From Phalacrocorax aristotelis (Eukaryota; Chordata; Aves; Suliformes; Phalacrocoracidae): 64,000 nucleotides of DNA. Positions 21,204 through 34,200 of this stretch are shown here, one piece after another. The stretch's first letter is position 1; every line of letters starts with the position of its first letter. Below the pieces are notes generated by a model that saw only the letters and a program-made list of their open reading frames with translations, made no database searches and had not been told where the DNA came from. A program made the translations under genes and the position numbers. The stretch lies in assembly GCF_949628215.1 (NCBI RefSeq), contig NC_134282.1:12646223-12710222 (forward strand), given 5' to 3'.

Positions 21204-24200
21204 AATTTAGCTTTTAGGAGGAAAAGCAAATGAGTGTGTTAAAGCTTTCTGTGCTAGCTCTGCTATCACAGTGCCTGGCATGGGTGCTCTGGAGAGATAC
21301 TGCTTACTGATTTCCTGCAGCAAATACCTCATCTGCAATATCCCCCAGAATAATCCTTCAGCCCTTTTGTAATGGACCTTATGTAGAATTCAGTTTCTCA
21401 TTGCACAGAGCTACATGGTGGGGAGGGGAGAGGAAGAACGGCTCAAGTTTTTGGTTCTGTCACTGTAATAAGAAATAAATTGGATACAAGGAGCATTAGT
21501 GTTGGGCCTTATCACTTGATGCTGTGTTGTGACTAATGCCTTTTCCCACTTTATTGTTACTGAAATCAATGGCAGAACTCCATTTATGGTTAAGAGCACA
21601 AGACAAGATCCAGAGTAAGTGACAGAAGCAGATGACTAACAGTAACGAAAGCAACCTAGAAAGAACAGCCCTATCAAAGGGTATATTCAGAGTTGATTTA
21701 GAGCAGTAAGTAAAGATCATTCAGTATCTGACTCAAAACAGGATAAAAGCAACAGCCATTGAAGGCATATCCACTGTGCACAGGAGTCTCTTCATACATT
21801 TTAATTGAGGGGGAAACGTACTTTAATTCCAGATGGTGGTTATGCAAATGATCTTTTAATTGGTAAACAGGAATTTCTCCCTTTGCCCATATTTATTTTT
21901 TGAGATTAAACTTTTGCTTGTGCAAACAGTGTCCACAGGCTGGTACACAGCAATGGTACACAGCTTTTTCAAACCACTAGCACTAGACTAGTAATTTTGG
22001 CTGAAATTTTGAGTACTGAGCACTAGCTTTCAGTACCTGATTTCAGTTGATCCATATTAGGGTTGGGTACCGTTCCTTCTCTGGCCAATTTTCCTCTACC
22101 AATTTTGAGTCTTTCTTGCCCTGCAGCAGCCTTTCTTTACATGGAAAGATCTGCCAGATGTAGCTGCCTTCTGAGGTCTCTTGTCCCTGGCAAGGGGCTG
22201 CCTGAGAGCTGCAGCGCAGCAAAGGAACCTGTGCTCCTGGCATATGTACTGTGCAGAGGGATTGCTTCATAGGTTAGAGATGTGCTATTTAAGGAGTTGC
22301 TCTGAATTTGGCCCCACCTTAATGTGGTACCAAACACTGCTCTGACCGTGTGCAGTGGCTGTAGTCTTTTTTTCCTTCTGAAAATGTGTGCATGATTAGC
22401 ATAGCCATGAAACCGGGCTGCAGGTGTGGAGGAGAATAAAGCTGGGATGTGAGCAGGTTAGCTATTTACCATCAGCCTTTGGTTGTGGCTCATTTAGGAT
22501 CTAAGGCAAGTAGGAAGTTCAAGCCACTACTTGTTGTGATGCGACTGTGTTCAAGGAGTATAGGAAGATGCTGTAAGTGTGGAACTGTTGAGTAACCTGA
22601 TCACTGTGTCTACCTGGCATGGACATTCATGTCTCCTGCTTGATTTATGTAGGGTTGAATGGCCAGAATCCAAAATAGTCTTCTGTGACAGTGTTGTGCG
22701 GGGGGGGGTTCAGATTCTCTGAATCATGACTTTCAGCTTGGTTGACCAAATGCATCAAATGGCTAAATTAGAAGAAATGCCAGGATCCCTGATATGATCC
22801 CCAGTGTTTATATCCACTCAGTTTGTGAGCTGCTTGGGCACTACTCTCTGCAGCACTGAACCAGCAAGAAAGTTAGGGTGAGAATTGTGTGAAGAAAATG
22901 AAGTTGTAGAGTGGACAGGTAAAGAAGATATACCTGCTTAAGTGTCTAAGCAGTAAAGAGACTTCACTGGAAGGCTAGAGATGTCAGTAGATGTTGAGGG
23001 CACCCCAGCCTACAACTAGCACAGCTCTCCAGTTTGCTCACTTAAAATCAGTGCTTTTAAACACTGTCTGTTTGAGGATCCCAAAACATTTTTCAGTGGA
23101 GAGATAGACCTCTGAGCAGTAAACTTATTGCTACTGACTGTGTCTAAAATGTAGAATTTTTAGTTTCTTCTGTTGGAGTCCTTAGAAACAATCTATGGAC
23201 CTTGAGGGGTCCACTACTTAGTATTAGTGAATTACTTTTATGTTGGGAAAGTTGCTGGTTTGCAAGAGAACTTGGTAGAGATGTAAATCTTAATTTCTGA
23301 CTGCTGGTCCATTAGAAGAAACTCATGTTCCTTGGGGAGGAAAAGGGTGAAGCAGGTAAATTACACTGTAGTGCAGAAACCAGCACTGGTGTTCCTAAGG
23401 TACTCGGAGCTGTTGTGGGTTAAATGTATCACAGCAGGGTTTCTTGCATGTGTTTCCTAAAATCCAGTTGCCGCCTTCTAGCACTTCTCTCTGTAGCAGA
23501 AAAATGGTGTGTGACCTCCTGCCTTGGTGGGAGGTGGGACCTGAATCCTGTGGCAAAGACTGCAATGGTATCAGGGTCTTGCTCTGTGAAGTGTTCTCTC
23601 CATTGTCACCTGAAAAACAGTGATGTCAAGCTGAAGGGGTTGGTGTAGCTCCTGGTTCAGGCTGGTGTTATTGCAATGAGCTCAGCGGTTTTGCATTCAG
23701 AAAGAAAATGGACTATATGGGTATTTTGCAGGGACATGAGGCTTTCAGCAGCCTGACTGACAGTTAGTCTCATCACAACCTTTTTGAAATCATGCAGTAT
23801 TTTACACCCACATCACTATGGCTTCCTAGGAAATGCGGAAACATGCTGGCGATGGAGGGGGGAAACTACCTGACATGGCATTTGGTCACCTCTGAAGCCA
23901 CAGCTCCAGCCGTTCTTCCTCCCTGCTTATGCCTTGCTGTGGCTCCCTGCCCTACTAGCTGTCATATGACGGTTGTGATGTGCTACAAACTGGATCAGTG
24001 AACAGGGCGCTGGGTTAAAAATAATCTGCTTTTAACCTAGATTATGTCACAAATCTTGTGAGCATCAATCACGTGGCCAGCAGACAGGGACCTGCACCTC
24101 AGAGTTGCGGGTGTAGGGAGGAAGGGACTGAATGCCTGGGAGGCAGAGGCAGGGGTAGCAACCTGTCAAGCAGACTTGATGCTGAAACCCTGTCCTGTAA

Positions 24201-24381
24201 AATAAAAGTTAAGGTGCCACATGTGTTCTTGTGTGGGCTGCTACAGGACTCTGTTCAGATCCCCTGCATCAGGCATGCAGTGTAGGTGTAGCAGTTAAGA
24301 AGAGGATGGCTGGCTGGACCTGAAATGGGGCTGTGCAGCTCCCAGGCTGTATGTGAAAGTATGTAACTACTCCACAGTGGG
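21204..24381. other. Intergenic, no gene recognised
   Basis: No gene or repeat family is called. A G9 run lies at 22700-22708. The last part, before 24382, is unique-looking sequence directly joined to the truncated ERV. Confidence 0.45.
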
Positions 24382-24536
24382 CTTTGCTTGTGTGCTTTTG
24401 CTTTACCTCAAACTGTCTTTATCTTAACCCATGAATGTTCTCACCTTTACCCTTCCGGTTCTTCCCCTACCCTACCAGAGGGAGTGAGTGAACAGCTGTG
24501 TGGTCCTTAGTTGCTGGCTGTGGTTAAACCACAACA
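24382..24536 (+). repeat. Partial 5' LTR (last ~155 bp)
   Basis: It aligns with the last 160 bp or so of the LTR at 27112-27701: CTTTGCTTGTG, the ACTGTCTTTATCT block, the GAGTGAGTGA block, and GGTTAAACCAC with a CA end. By eye there are about 25-30 differences, so it is clearly more diverged from the 3' LTR of its own element than the 3' LTR is from the copy at 55746. The upstream 430 bp of the LTR are missing. Confidence 0.8.
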
Positions 24537-24904
24537 GCCTTTTTTTGGTGCCCAATGTGGTGCTCAAGGGGTTTGAGATAATGACAGATTTGATTGGAAC
24601 GTGGTACGTTGAATTTTAGCTGTTACTGCTGTTTAGCCAATAACTGACAGGCTCCTGTGCCTGCTGTGGGGCTTCCTTGCCTTATTGTATATTAGTCTAG
24701 CTTTCCCTGCTTGCTGTACTGCTTATCATCTTGCTGTGCTGTGCCTGGGGACATTCTGATAACAGCAATGGCGATGTGCTTGGGCTGGCAGATGGCCAGG
24801 AGGTTGCTGCTGTTTCTGTGCTGCTGTACTGGACAGGCTGGAACTCCAGTGTGAATTTGAGTGGAAGGCACAGTGATGTGTTGATGAGTCTATGTGGGAG
24901 CAGG

Positions 24905-25470
24905 ACACACCCCGAAGAGTCTGTGGCTGTGGATAAGTCCACATGACAGCAGGTACATCTCGAAGCATCTGTGGCTGTGGTTATATCTGTGCTGCAGCAG
25001 GTATACTTCTGAAGGGATTGTGGCCCAAGGGTAAGTCCATGCTGGAGCAGGTACGCCTCAAAGGATCTGTGGCCGTGGATAAATCCTTGCTGCAGCAGGT
25101 ATACCTTGAAACATCAGTGGCTGTGCATGAGGTCGTGCTGGAACACCTCAGAGTGTGTGGCTATGGATAAGCCCGTGACAGAGCAGGTACATCCTGGGAG
25201 GGACTGCAGCCATGGGCAAGGCCATGTTGGAGCAGGTTTACTTCTGAAGGGACTGTGGCTGTGGGTAAGGCCATGATGGAGCAGGTGTATCTCTGAAGGC
25301 ATTGTGGCCCATGGAGAAGGCCATGCTGGAACAGGTGCACCTCAAAGCAACTGTGGCTGTAGATAAGTCTATGCTGCAGCAGGTATACTGCTGGAGAGAC
25401 ACTGGCTCATAGGTAAGACTCCACTTGGAATAGGTACTCCCCTAAGGGATTGCAGTCTGTGGAGAAGCCC
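24905..25470 (+). repeat. Degenerate ~48-bp minisatellite inside the ERV
   Basis: About eleven tandem units share the core GCTGGAGCAGGTA, followed by a CTGAAGG-like and a GTGGCTGTGGATAAG-like block. Core positions near 24945, 24994, 25041, 25089, 25137, 25178, 25225, 25274, 25325, 25373 and 25424 give spacings of 40-51 bp, mostly 48-50. Similar arrays are typical of internal regions of this bird ERV type. The 48-bp period is a multiple of three, and one frame stays open over several units. Confidence 0.85.
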
Positions 25471-25552
25471 AAGCAGGGGCAAGGGGAGAAGTTAATTGTG
25501 ATGTTAAACCTCATGGTCTGGTCCAAAGGACTGGGGGGGAGATTATAATGGA

Positions 25553-26740
25553 AATACAGAATCACAGAATGGTAGAGGTTGGAAGGGACCTCTGGAGATC
25601 ATCTTGTCAAACCCCCCTGCTTGAGCAGGCAGACCTAGAGCAGGGGGTACAGGAACACATCCAGGTGGGTTTTGAATGTCTCCAGAGAAGGAGACTCCAC
25701 AGCCTCCCTGGGCAGCCTGTGCCACTGCTCTGGCACCCTCACAGGAAAGTTTTTTCTTGTGTTTAGGTGGAACTTCTTATGTTCCAGCTTGTGCCCATTG
25801 TCCCTTTTCCTGTCATTGAGCACTAATGAAAAGAGCCTAGTCTCATCATCCTGACACCTACCCTCCAGATATTTATAGGTATTTATGAAATCCCCCCTCA
25901 GTCTTCTCTTCTCCAGGCTGAACAAACCAAGTCTTTTAGCCTTTCCTCATAAGACAGATGCTCCAGTCCCCTAATTGTCTTTGTATATCTCTGCTGGACT
26001 CTTGTCCAGTAGTTCCCTGTCTTTCTTGAACTGGGGAGCCCAGAACTGGACACAGCACTCCAAATGTGGCCTCACTAGGGCTGAGTAGAGGGGGAGGATA
26101 ACCTCCCTCGACCTGCTGGCCACACTCCTTTTAATGTACTCCAGGACACCATTGGCCTTCTTGCCCACAAGGGCGCATTGCTGGCTCATGGTCAACCTGC
26201 TGTCCACCAGCACTCCCAGGTCCTTATCAACAGAGCTGCTTTCCAGTAGTTCAACGCCTGGCCTGTACTGGTGCCTGGGGTTGTTCCTCCCCAGGTGCAG
26301 GACCTTATACTTGCTCTTGTTGAATTTCATGAGGTTCCCCTTGGCCCAGCTCTCCAGCCTGTCCAGGTCTCATTGGATGGCAGCACAGCCTTCTGGTGTA
26401 TCAGCCGCTCCTCCCAGCAAACTTGCTGAGGTTACACTCTATCCCATCATCCAGGTCATTGATGAATGTATTAAACAGGACCGGACCCAGCACAGACCTC
26501 TGGGGAACACCGCTAGCGACAGGCCTCCATCCAGACTCTGCCCCATTGATCATGACCCTCTGAGTTCTGTTGTTGAGCCGGTTACCAATCCACCTCACTG
26601 TCCACTCATCCAACCCACACTTCCTTAGCTTGCCTGTACATTATGGGAGACAGTGTCAAAAGCCTTGCTGAAGTTGAGGTAAACAAAATCCGCTGCTCTC
26701 CCTTCGTTGACCCAGCCAGTCACACCATCATCATTGTAGC
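25553..26740 (-). mobile_element. CR1 LINE, 3' 1.2 kb, nested in the ERV
   Basis: On the minus strand the sequence encodes, in pieces, the C-terminal part of the CR1 ORF2 reverse transcriptase: a VTGWVNEG-like and DFSKAFDTVSH-like start, then [14 protein letters not shown], then [10 protein letters not shown], then [11 protein letters not shown], then [11 protein letters not shown]. It ends in the CR1 3' UTR with ATTCTGTGATTCTGTATT. Frames are broken at several places. The stretch that should hold the catalytic FADD motif is disrupted right after SKFA, so the copy is dead. It is 5' truncated, and its upstream edge is uncertain by about 20 bp. Confidence 0.92.
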
Positions 26741-27111
26741 CTGTGATCTGAGTTGCATGTTTTGGGAATTACTATAGCACAAACCACTGGAGGACAAGCC
26801 TTACAAGCAGGTACAGCAGTGACCTGATTTGAGCTGGCTTTGGTGCCCAGTAACTCGACACAACACACCACCTTTCTGTCCTGAGTGACCACCATAACAG
26901 ATGGAACCCAAAGTCATGGACTGAGAGAACTCAATGGACACATTGTAGACGTTTATGGACATTTTGCAGATACTTCACAGTGTCTGTAGACCAAGGGACC
27001 GATATCTGTATTATATCAAAGGATGGGAAGGGTGGTGGTGGTTAATGAGAATGTATTGGATAGCATGGGATCTGAGCATGATGTAAATGGTGTGGAATAA
27101 GGGGTGGGGAA

Positions 27112-27701
27112 TGTGCTGGTTTTGGCTGGGATAAGCTTAATTTTTTTCATAGTAGCTGGTATGGGGCTCTATGTTAGATTTGTGACCAAAACAGTGTTGG
27201 TAACACAGGCATGTTTTAGTTCCTGCTGAGCAGGGCTCACACAGAGTCAAGGCCTTTTCTGCCTCTCACCCCACCCCACCAGCGAGTGGGCTGGGGGGGC
27301 ACAAGGGGTTGGGAGGGGACACGGCTGGGACAGCTGATCCCAGCTGGCCAAAGGGATGTCCCACACCACATGGCGTCATGCTCAGCATACAGAGCTGTGG
27401 GAAGAAGGAGGAAGCAGGGACATTTGGAGTGATGGTGTTTGTCTTCCCAAGCAACTGTTATGTGTGATGGAGCCCTGCTTTCCTGGGGATGGGTGAACAC
27501 CTGCCTGCCCGTGGGAAGGAATGAATTCCTTGTTTTGCTTTGCTTGTGCATGTGGCTTCTGCTTTACCTATTAAACTGTCTTTATCTCAACCCGTGAGTT
27601 TTCTCACTGTTACTGTTCCAGTTCTCTCCCCCATCCCATCATGGAGGAGTGTGTGAGCAGCTCTGTGGGGCCTGGTTGCTGGCTGGGGTTAAACCATGAC
27701 A
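27112..27701 (+). repeat. 3' LTR of the ERV
   Basis: This 590-bp LTR starts TGTGCTGG directly after the polypurine tract and ends CCATGACA. It is nearly identical to the LTR at 55746-56336 over its first 470 bp (2 substitutions) but differs at about 14 positions and one indel over the last 120 bp. The 104-codon minus-strand frame inside it is a non-coding by-product. Confidence 0.92.
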
Positions 27702-30700
27702 AGGGCTGTGCAAGACAGATGGTGGTCTGGCAGGGAGTTGCTGCCACCACCCCTTCGAAATGGTAAGGCTCAGCTGTGCGTCACCTCTCTGTCTCCTGGG
27801 AGCCAGGTCAGGTGTGCATGTTGTGTAGATGTGACTTTTATTCCCAGGAATACTGAGAGGTGTTTACAGTGTGTTTATTGAGATAGCCAAGCTGTTGGAG
27901 CACCTACGGAGATAGTAAGGAGATGCAGGTTGATTCCTTTCTTGGATGTAAATCTTGCTAGACGTTAGTCTAAAGTAGGGTTTAGGGGAGGCCAGGGCAG
28001 TGCCCCTCCATCTTTGATATTGTTCTTAGAGCTGGGACAAGGCTCAGAAAAGAGTGCCTTAATTAGGACACCAGGGGGAGGGTGGGCAAGAAAGACCTTG
28101 GTTTTGATGCCCACTCATTAGACCATTCAGATTGAAGTGGTCATTGGCTTTTGCTTCAAGGACTGTTAGGTACTCAGTAAAATGTAATCATCCTCCCACT
28201 AATGAAGCAGCATTATCTTCCAGATTGCTCTCCCTGAAGCTGTTCTTGCCCTAGCATCTGTAACATTGCTCTGAGTTTGCCAGTGTTCTGTGGCTTGTAA
28301 GTGGCTAATGGATCATGGGGAGGTTGGCAAGGCAGGCCAGTAAATTAATAAAAGGCTTTTCTATGTTAATGGTCAAAATTTGGAAGTTACCTGAAACATG
28401 GCTTCAGATTGAGCCAAAGGTGAGAACAATTAGTTAGGGTACCAATTTTTTATTTGGAACATTTTGTCCTGGGATTTGTGGGCACAATCGTGTAGTTGGA
28501 CATACAGATGGAGCTGAAACTAATGACTTGTACAGCTCTGCAGTGTCATAGGTGAAGCAGTTGTAAAATATTTTAAGTATCACATTTAGAAGATGGAATA
28601 TTTAATATTTCACTGGCAAATAACGTATGGTGGTAACCTGTTTACTGTGTAAAGGCAGTATGTACATTGAAAAACAATGAGAGAAACCAGTCTCCAGATG
28701 CTGTGTTTGGAAATATCTTAAATTGCCCTTTTATACTGCAGAAATTAGTGAGCTTTCAGCCTTCCTGGGTTTTGACCTTTTATGAGTTATATTTGGCTTC
28801 TTGTATTTGTTCTGACTTTAAAAATGCAATGTTACAATCAAAAGCAGAAGTTCAGCTGTGTTCAGAGGCACATGTAAGAGGAATAATGGCTGTTATCCAG
28901 AATAATTTACTGTGTGTCTACCCAGTACAGTGCTTAACGAGGTAGGTCCCAGAAACAGCATAACTGCATTAACACTGTGCTCTGCCTCTGCAAACATACC
29001 CTCCTTCTCGGCAGAGCTAATTAGCCTAAATAGAAGGCTGCAGTGATGTGTTTATACTGTTTCTAAGACTGGGGCGGTCTGACTACAGTTTTTTTCAATA
29101 TAAACCTAGCCATATTTTCCTGGAGCTTCTCTTTAAAATTAATTTTCCCATCTGCAATGCCTAGTACTTTCTGTTACTGATATATTCCTTACTTTCTCCA
29201 GTTGACAAATTTTAATATGAGCTGAAGAGGATGTTTGTGGGACATGTCAGTAGAAACAAAACTGGTCTTGAAAGTCTCTCTAGGCTGTTTAAACTATTGG
29301 AGTAATGTGTTATGTAGCAATACTGACTTTTTTAAGTGTACATTATCAGTGTGATTACTCAGCCTTGTTTTTATACCTCAAGAGTATCTGTACTGTTAAA
29401 ATAGCCATACTTAAGCTTAGTTTTGCATAGCTGTTTTGGTAAGACAGCAAGGTGCTGCAGTTAATATTTTTGGATTTTTATGCTTCTGAAGACACTGGCA
29501 TGATATTCTAAGTCCTACCATAGCTGATTTGAGCCTTACCTGTAGAAAACTTTCCTCTGAAACCTCTTCTGTATTACTCTTGTGGAGAAGAAAACCATGT
29601 GAATGCTTTATGAACAGGATGAGATCTTTGTTGCTGAAATAGTTTGATAATTAGTCTACAGATTCTAATGTACAATGTTTATCCATATTTGTGATTCCAC
29701 ACACTGCCTGTTACTAGGAACACTCACCTGTAAAATCAGCTGTCTTTCCCATACAGATTATTGCAGTTTATCCAGGTTTTGCTTTAAGGAAGAGATTAAT
29801 ACTCCTTGTCAAGATAGGTCTGTTTCTTTGACTTTTTATGGAAGCTTGTTTCATTCATTAATCTATTTCTGTATATTCAGTTGGCTGTGTTTAGCTTATT
29901 TCTCTTTGGATGCATATCCCATAACAGAGCCCAGCTGCAGTTGTCACACCTGTGCTTGGAATAAGACAGCCTTGAAGAGAGCGTTTTGCTTTGGGGTGTA
30001 TTGTGAACAGCATAGCTCCTCTCTTGTTAAATGTACCAAAAGGCATAAAACTGCAGGGCTGTTGTGAGACTGACACAGTATATTCCAGAGTTAGCTGAGT
30101 GTCGTCTTGAGTCTGTTGCCAAGTATGAGGTGTGATATTGTGGTGATTTTGGTTCATCTCAGGCTTATGTTTATTAAAGATAACTACAGGCTGAGGCTGA
30201 TCACTGGCCTCTTTCAAGAAAGATGCTGATGGCTGCAGATACTGACTCTGGCAAGAATCCATCCTTACAGTTGATGTCCTTGTTTTCAGTGTCAAAGAAA
30301 TCATGTGGCAGTGCCTGCACAAATTGCCCTGCTTCAATATTCCCTATTGCATGTTCCTGAGACACTTAAGTGTTCAGGGCTGTGAACCTGTCACTTCTCT
30401 GGACTCCTATATCAACTATAAAAGGATTTAAATATCTCGATTGAATATCTCTGTATCTAGCAGAGACTGTTGTTAGTGTAGACTTATCTAGCTGTCCATG
30501 TTTCTTTGTCCTTTGCAACTTCATGCCTTGTTACTGAAGACGCAGCAGTGATCTTTAGTAGCTTACTCTGGTTTCATGCATGTTGACTAGGCTTTTTTTC
30601 TTTCCTGTGCCTGCCTCAGGAGAGGTGACTGGCATCACTATTTCTGTTGCCACTGGATTTAAGACAACACCTGACTGAATTGGTCTGTCCCTACAGTATA

Positions 30701-32162
30701 TCTGCCTGGCTTATGGCTATCCCTCTAATCTACAGACTTGGCTGACAAGTTGCTTTCTGATAAGATGGAGTTGTTACTGATGGTCATCTGCTGGCAGAGG
30801 TCTCTTATCTTTGCTGGCTGTGTTTTGCTGGAAACAATTTTCTTCCTTGCTTCAGAAACTCATTACCATTTTTTACTTTGAATGTTTTTAGGAGGGTGAT
30901 ATTTATGTATTTGATTTATTCTTTCAATTTACATGAAACTGTGGTGGCTTCAATTAACAGGCATCCATCTGTGCTCTTGGCACCCTGATGGTAATTAAAA
31001 TTAAGCATCTCTGCATTGTCCAAAGAAATATATGAACTGAATTTTTCAAAACACTTTTGGAAATGTCTAGGTGTAGGGGTTCCCTCTCCTGCTGGCTTCC
31101 CTTGGTCTGTAGTGTTGGAGTGCAATCATTGCTGTGAATTAAGCATGTATTTAACAGCTTTGCCTGCTGCTTCTCTTCAAAGCTTAGTGGCTTTTTTACA
31201 ATAGCAATACTTCACAATACGTACTGGAGTCCACACCCCCTGCCCAAGGCTAAGAAGGCCACCAGCTCCTAGGAAATGGCAGGCTGTTGGGAAAGCAAAG
31301 TACACAGTGAAAATGCAAACGAAAAAGTCTTGTGCTGGTTTCCCTACAGCTGTCCTGTTAAAGATTGTGCTGATAGCTTACTGGAGGACTACCAAAGGGT
31401 GATGTTCCTGGAGCTTGTGGGTTCCACCACACTTTCAGTGTCAGTGGTACATGATTCCTTATACTTCATTGTGGCTGTTGACACCAGTATGGAAATGAAT
31501 AACCTGCGAAACAGGTTTTTTCCTCCTATTCAGTGTCTCAGGTTCTAATAGCTTTTGTCTAATCACACACAGAGAATGCTTTTCATTAGTTTATTCTGCT
31601 TCTCTTCACTCTTACCCCAAAAGCTGGATAGTGCTTTCCAGAAACTATTATTAGATGTAAGGGATTATAAAGTTTTCTATGTTGCCAGCTTGCTGCATCT
31701 GTAGTCGCTCATTTGGCTGAACCGTCTTACCTTTTGTACCAGGAGGCCTCTTGGCAATGAAGATGTAGGAGGATGATAGGGTTATTAGTGCAATGTAGAG
31801 TGTAGTAACATCACATCAGGTACATGCTGCCTATATCTTGAGTCATGTTTTAAAATCAGTGCAGTCTCATGTTAAAGTTTAGTCCTCTTTAATCTAGTAG
31901 AGGATAGGTTGCAGTACAGAAAGCTAGAGGGGTGATTTTAGGACCTTGGTAACCTGTATGTAAAACTGGTGCCTTGGCAGCAGTTGGAACTGTGTAACTA
32001 ACTTGTATTGTGACATTGCAGATACCTCAAAAATAAGCAGTCTGTTTAATACTGCTTAATGGTGAATTTTTATCTTGAAGGTCCCTGTACTGGTAAATTA
32101 CTGATAAGCATAATCAGAGTTATGCTGGCAAGCCAATCACAAGGATTGGGATCTCTTGATAA
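27702..32162. other. Intergenic, no gene recognised
   Basis: AT-rich DNA, with no exon, RNA gene or repeat family that can be supported by eye. Short frames such as 29891-30337 minus have no recognisable domain. Confidence 0.45.
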
Positions 32163-32555
32163 AGACAGGCTGAGAGAGTTGTTCAGCCTGCAGAAGAGAA
32201 GGCTTTAGGGAAACCATTATAGCAACCTTCCAGTACCTGAAAGGGGCCTACAAGAAAGCTGGAGAGGGACTTTTTACAAGGGCCTGTTGTGACAGGACAA
32301 GGGGTGATGGCTTTAAACTGAAAGAGGGTAGACTTAGATTAGATATAAGGAAGAAATTCTTCACTACGAGGGTGGTGAGGCAATGGAACAGGTTGCCCAG
32401 AGAAGGTGTGGATGCTTCATCCCTGGAAGTGTTCAAGGCCAGCTTGGATGGGGCTTTGAGCAACCTGGTCTAGTGGAAGGTGTCCCTGCCCATGGCAGGG
32501 GGGTTGGAACTATAGATGATCTTTTAAGGTGCCTTCTGACCCAAACTGTTCTATG
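32163..32555 (+). mobile_element. CR1 LINE, 3' fragment
   Basis: CR1 3' blocks are clear: AGAGGGACTTTTTACAAGGG, the GACAGGACAAGGGG block, GAAGAAATTCTTCACTACGA, the GGTTGCCCAGAGAAG block, the TGTCCCTGCCCATGGCAGG block and a final AACTGTTCTATG. The copy has internal stops and ends with only one ATTCTATG-like unit. Flanking sequence on both sides is unrelated. Confidence 0.9.
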
Positions 32556-34200
32556 TTTGGGCTTTCTCATACTGTAGGCTATTCAGATCTATTTTGAGGT
32601 TTTCAGCTATTAGCTTGTTCCCTGTCTTTAACACATGTTACCAGATAGAGTTATGTCATAACTCAGGTGCCTTCAGTGTTATTCACACCAAAGCTTTCTT
32701 CTGACAGCCTTGGAACAGTGTGCCTGCTTCCATTCCATTCTTGTATCCATTAGCATTTCTGCTGTCAGAGGGAAAATTTGGGAGCATAAAAAGGAAGGGG
32801 GGGAATACATTAAAAACCTGAGATATGAGCATGTTTCAAAGCTTCTTGCTTTGAAATTATTATTTAACATGGTGAAATATATTTCTGTTGACATCCTTTA
32901 AGCAGAAATATAGTTTTTAACAAACTGTACCTCACAGTTTATTAGGGACAAATATTTTAAAGTTTCTGCTTTGCTAGGAGTGTGTCAAAAGAAGGATAGT
33001 AATATAATTTTAGAAATTACATTTTTTTGTTTAGTTAGTTTAAAATCATTATGCTTTTGAGTTGAAATCTGGCATCCTTAGTGTATTGATTTTCATATTT
33101 TTAAAGTATAGATTGGGCAATACTTAGCAGCACTGGTAGGTCTGGCGTCCTGCAGTCATTCAGATGTAAGATACAAAAGTTATAGGTTGAAATGATGTAT
33201 TTTATTGGAATAGCTGATGCAGTTGAAAAAAGACAGAAAGCTTTTGGGTGCAAGGTCCCTACATTAGGCTTGACAAAATTAGTACAAGCTTCAAGCTAAG
33301 GACATTAGCTGAAGAGCTATTGCACTTGGTGTAACCTCCCTGTATTAATCAGCTGAATAACTTCAGAGAAACGTATGGGTAATTGTAGGTGTGTAAAAGT
33401 GTTGGGGGTTTTTTTTCTGTAAAACTGTTAATGTGACTGTTTTGAAGGGCTGTGAATATATTTTGGAGGCAGGCATAACTGCTGTGAAAAAACCTTCAGA
33501 TAAATGGATTTTCAGCTTGTTTTTTTAGGACCGTAGGCTGCTTTGAGGATAAGACTGCTTCAGGATAGTTCAACAAAAATAACTTGTTGGCCAAAACTGG
33601 GACTTGCTGTGAAGTAGTCCATGTTTAATTTGCCATGGCTCAGAGGGCTCTTGAAGAGACCTCTACGTTTTGTATCTTCTGGGAAAATTGCTTTGCAGCC
33701 AAATCTGAGCCTGTGAATAACAGCAGGATAAGCACTGCAAGTTGTAATCCCACATTAAATTGTCAGTCATAGTCAATGTTTTTTTTACAACAAATTAAGC
33801 TGTGGAGTTGTTGGAAGATGGGGATGATTCCAAAGGGGGGAAGCATTTAGTTGTAAAATAGGATGTATGGTGGGTATAAGCCTTGGGGTCTGATCTGCTA
33901 ATCCCACTCACAAGAGGAGAATTTGGAGACAGAAATCACTTGTTTTGGCATGTGCTTGGAGGGCTTGCTCATTATCAGAGGCTTCTTTGTAGTTATTTCC
34001 CTACCACTCAAGTGAAAACTCTTCTTTTAAGTACATGGAGTCTAACATGAAGGCTGTTAACACCACAGATAGAAGTAAAATTTAAAAAAATCACTATTGT
34101 GTGTTGACTTATGCTAGACAAATAGTGAAGTCAGAACAGTACCTGGTTCTGTCTCCTGTGTGAGCCCATTTAAAAGCATGAGAAGAAATATGCTCAAGTA
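32556..34200. other. Intergenic, nothing recognised
   Basis: AT-rich, with no supported feature. Confidence 0.45.

Larger units (their letters stand above)
24382..27701 (+). mobile_element. Non-autonomous ERVL-like endogenous retrovirus, 5' truncated, with nested CR1
   Basis: The order is a partial 5' LTR (24382-24536), a primer-binding-site-like TGGTGCCC at 24546-24553, non-coding internal sequence, a polypurine tract (about 27096-27111, AAGGGGTGGGGAA) and a full 3' LTR (27112-27701). This order fixes the plus orientation. No gag, pol or env is seen. Of the 2.6 kb internal region, 1.2 kb is a CR1 inserted on the minus strand (25553-26740) and about 0.57 kb is a 48-bp tandem array. Loss of the 5' end means no target duplication can be read. 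The ERVL label rests on the 5-bp duplication of a related LTR at 46120 and on general resemblance to bird ERVL LTRs. Confidence 0.85.

Noticed and set aside
26134-26628. 164-codon plus-strand frame
   Set aside because: It is the antisense of the CR1 reverse-transcriptase region and has no independent support.
27237-27551. 104-codon minus-strand frame, identical to the one at 55871-56185
   Set aside because: Both lie inside LTRs. The identity reflects LTR copying, not a conserved protein.
24382-27701. Retroviral gag, pol or env genes inside the ERV
   Set aside because: Once the nested CR1 and the minisatellite are removed, about 0.8 kb of internal sequence remains, with no long frame and no viral domain. 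The reverse-transcriptase motifs seen belong to the CR1.
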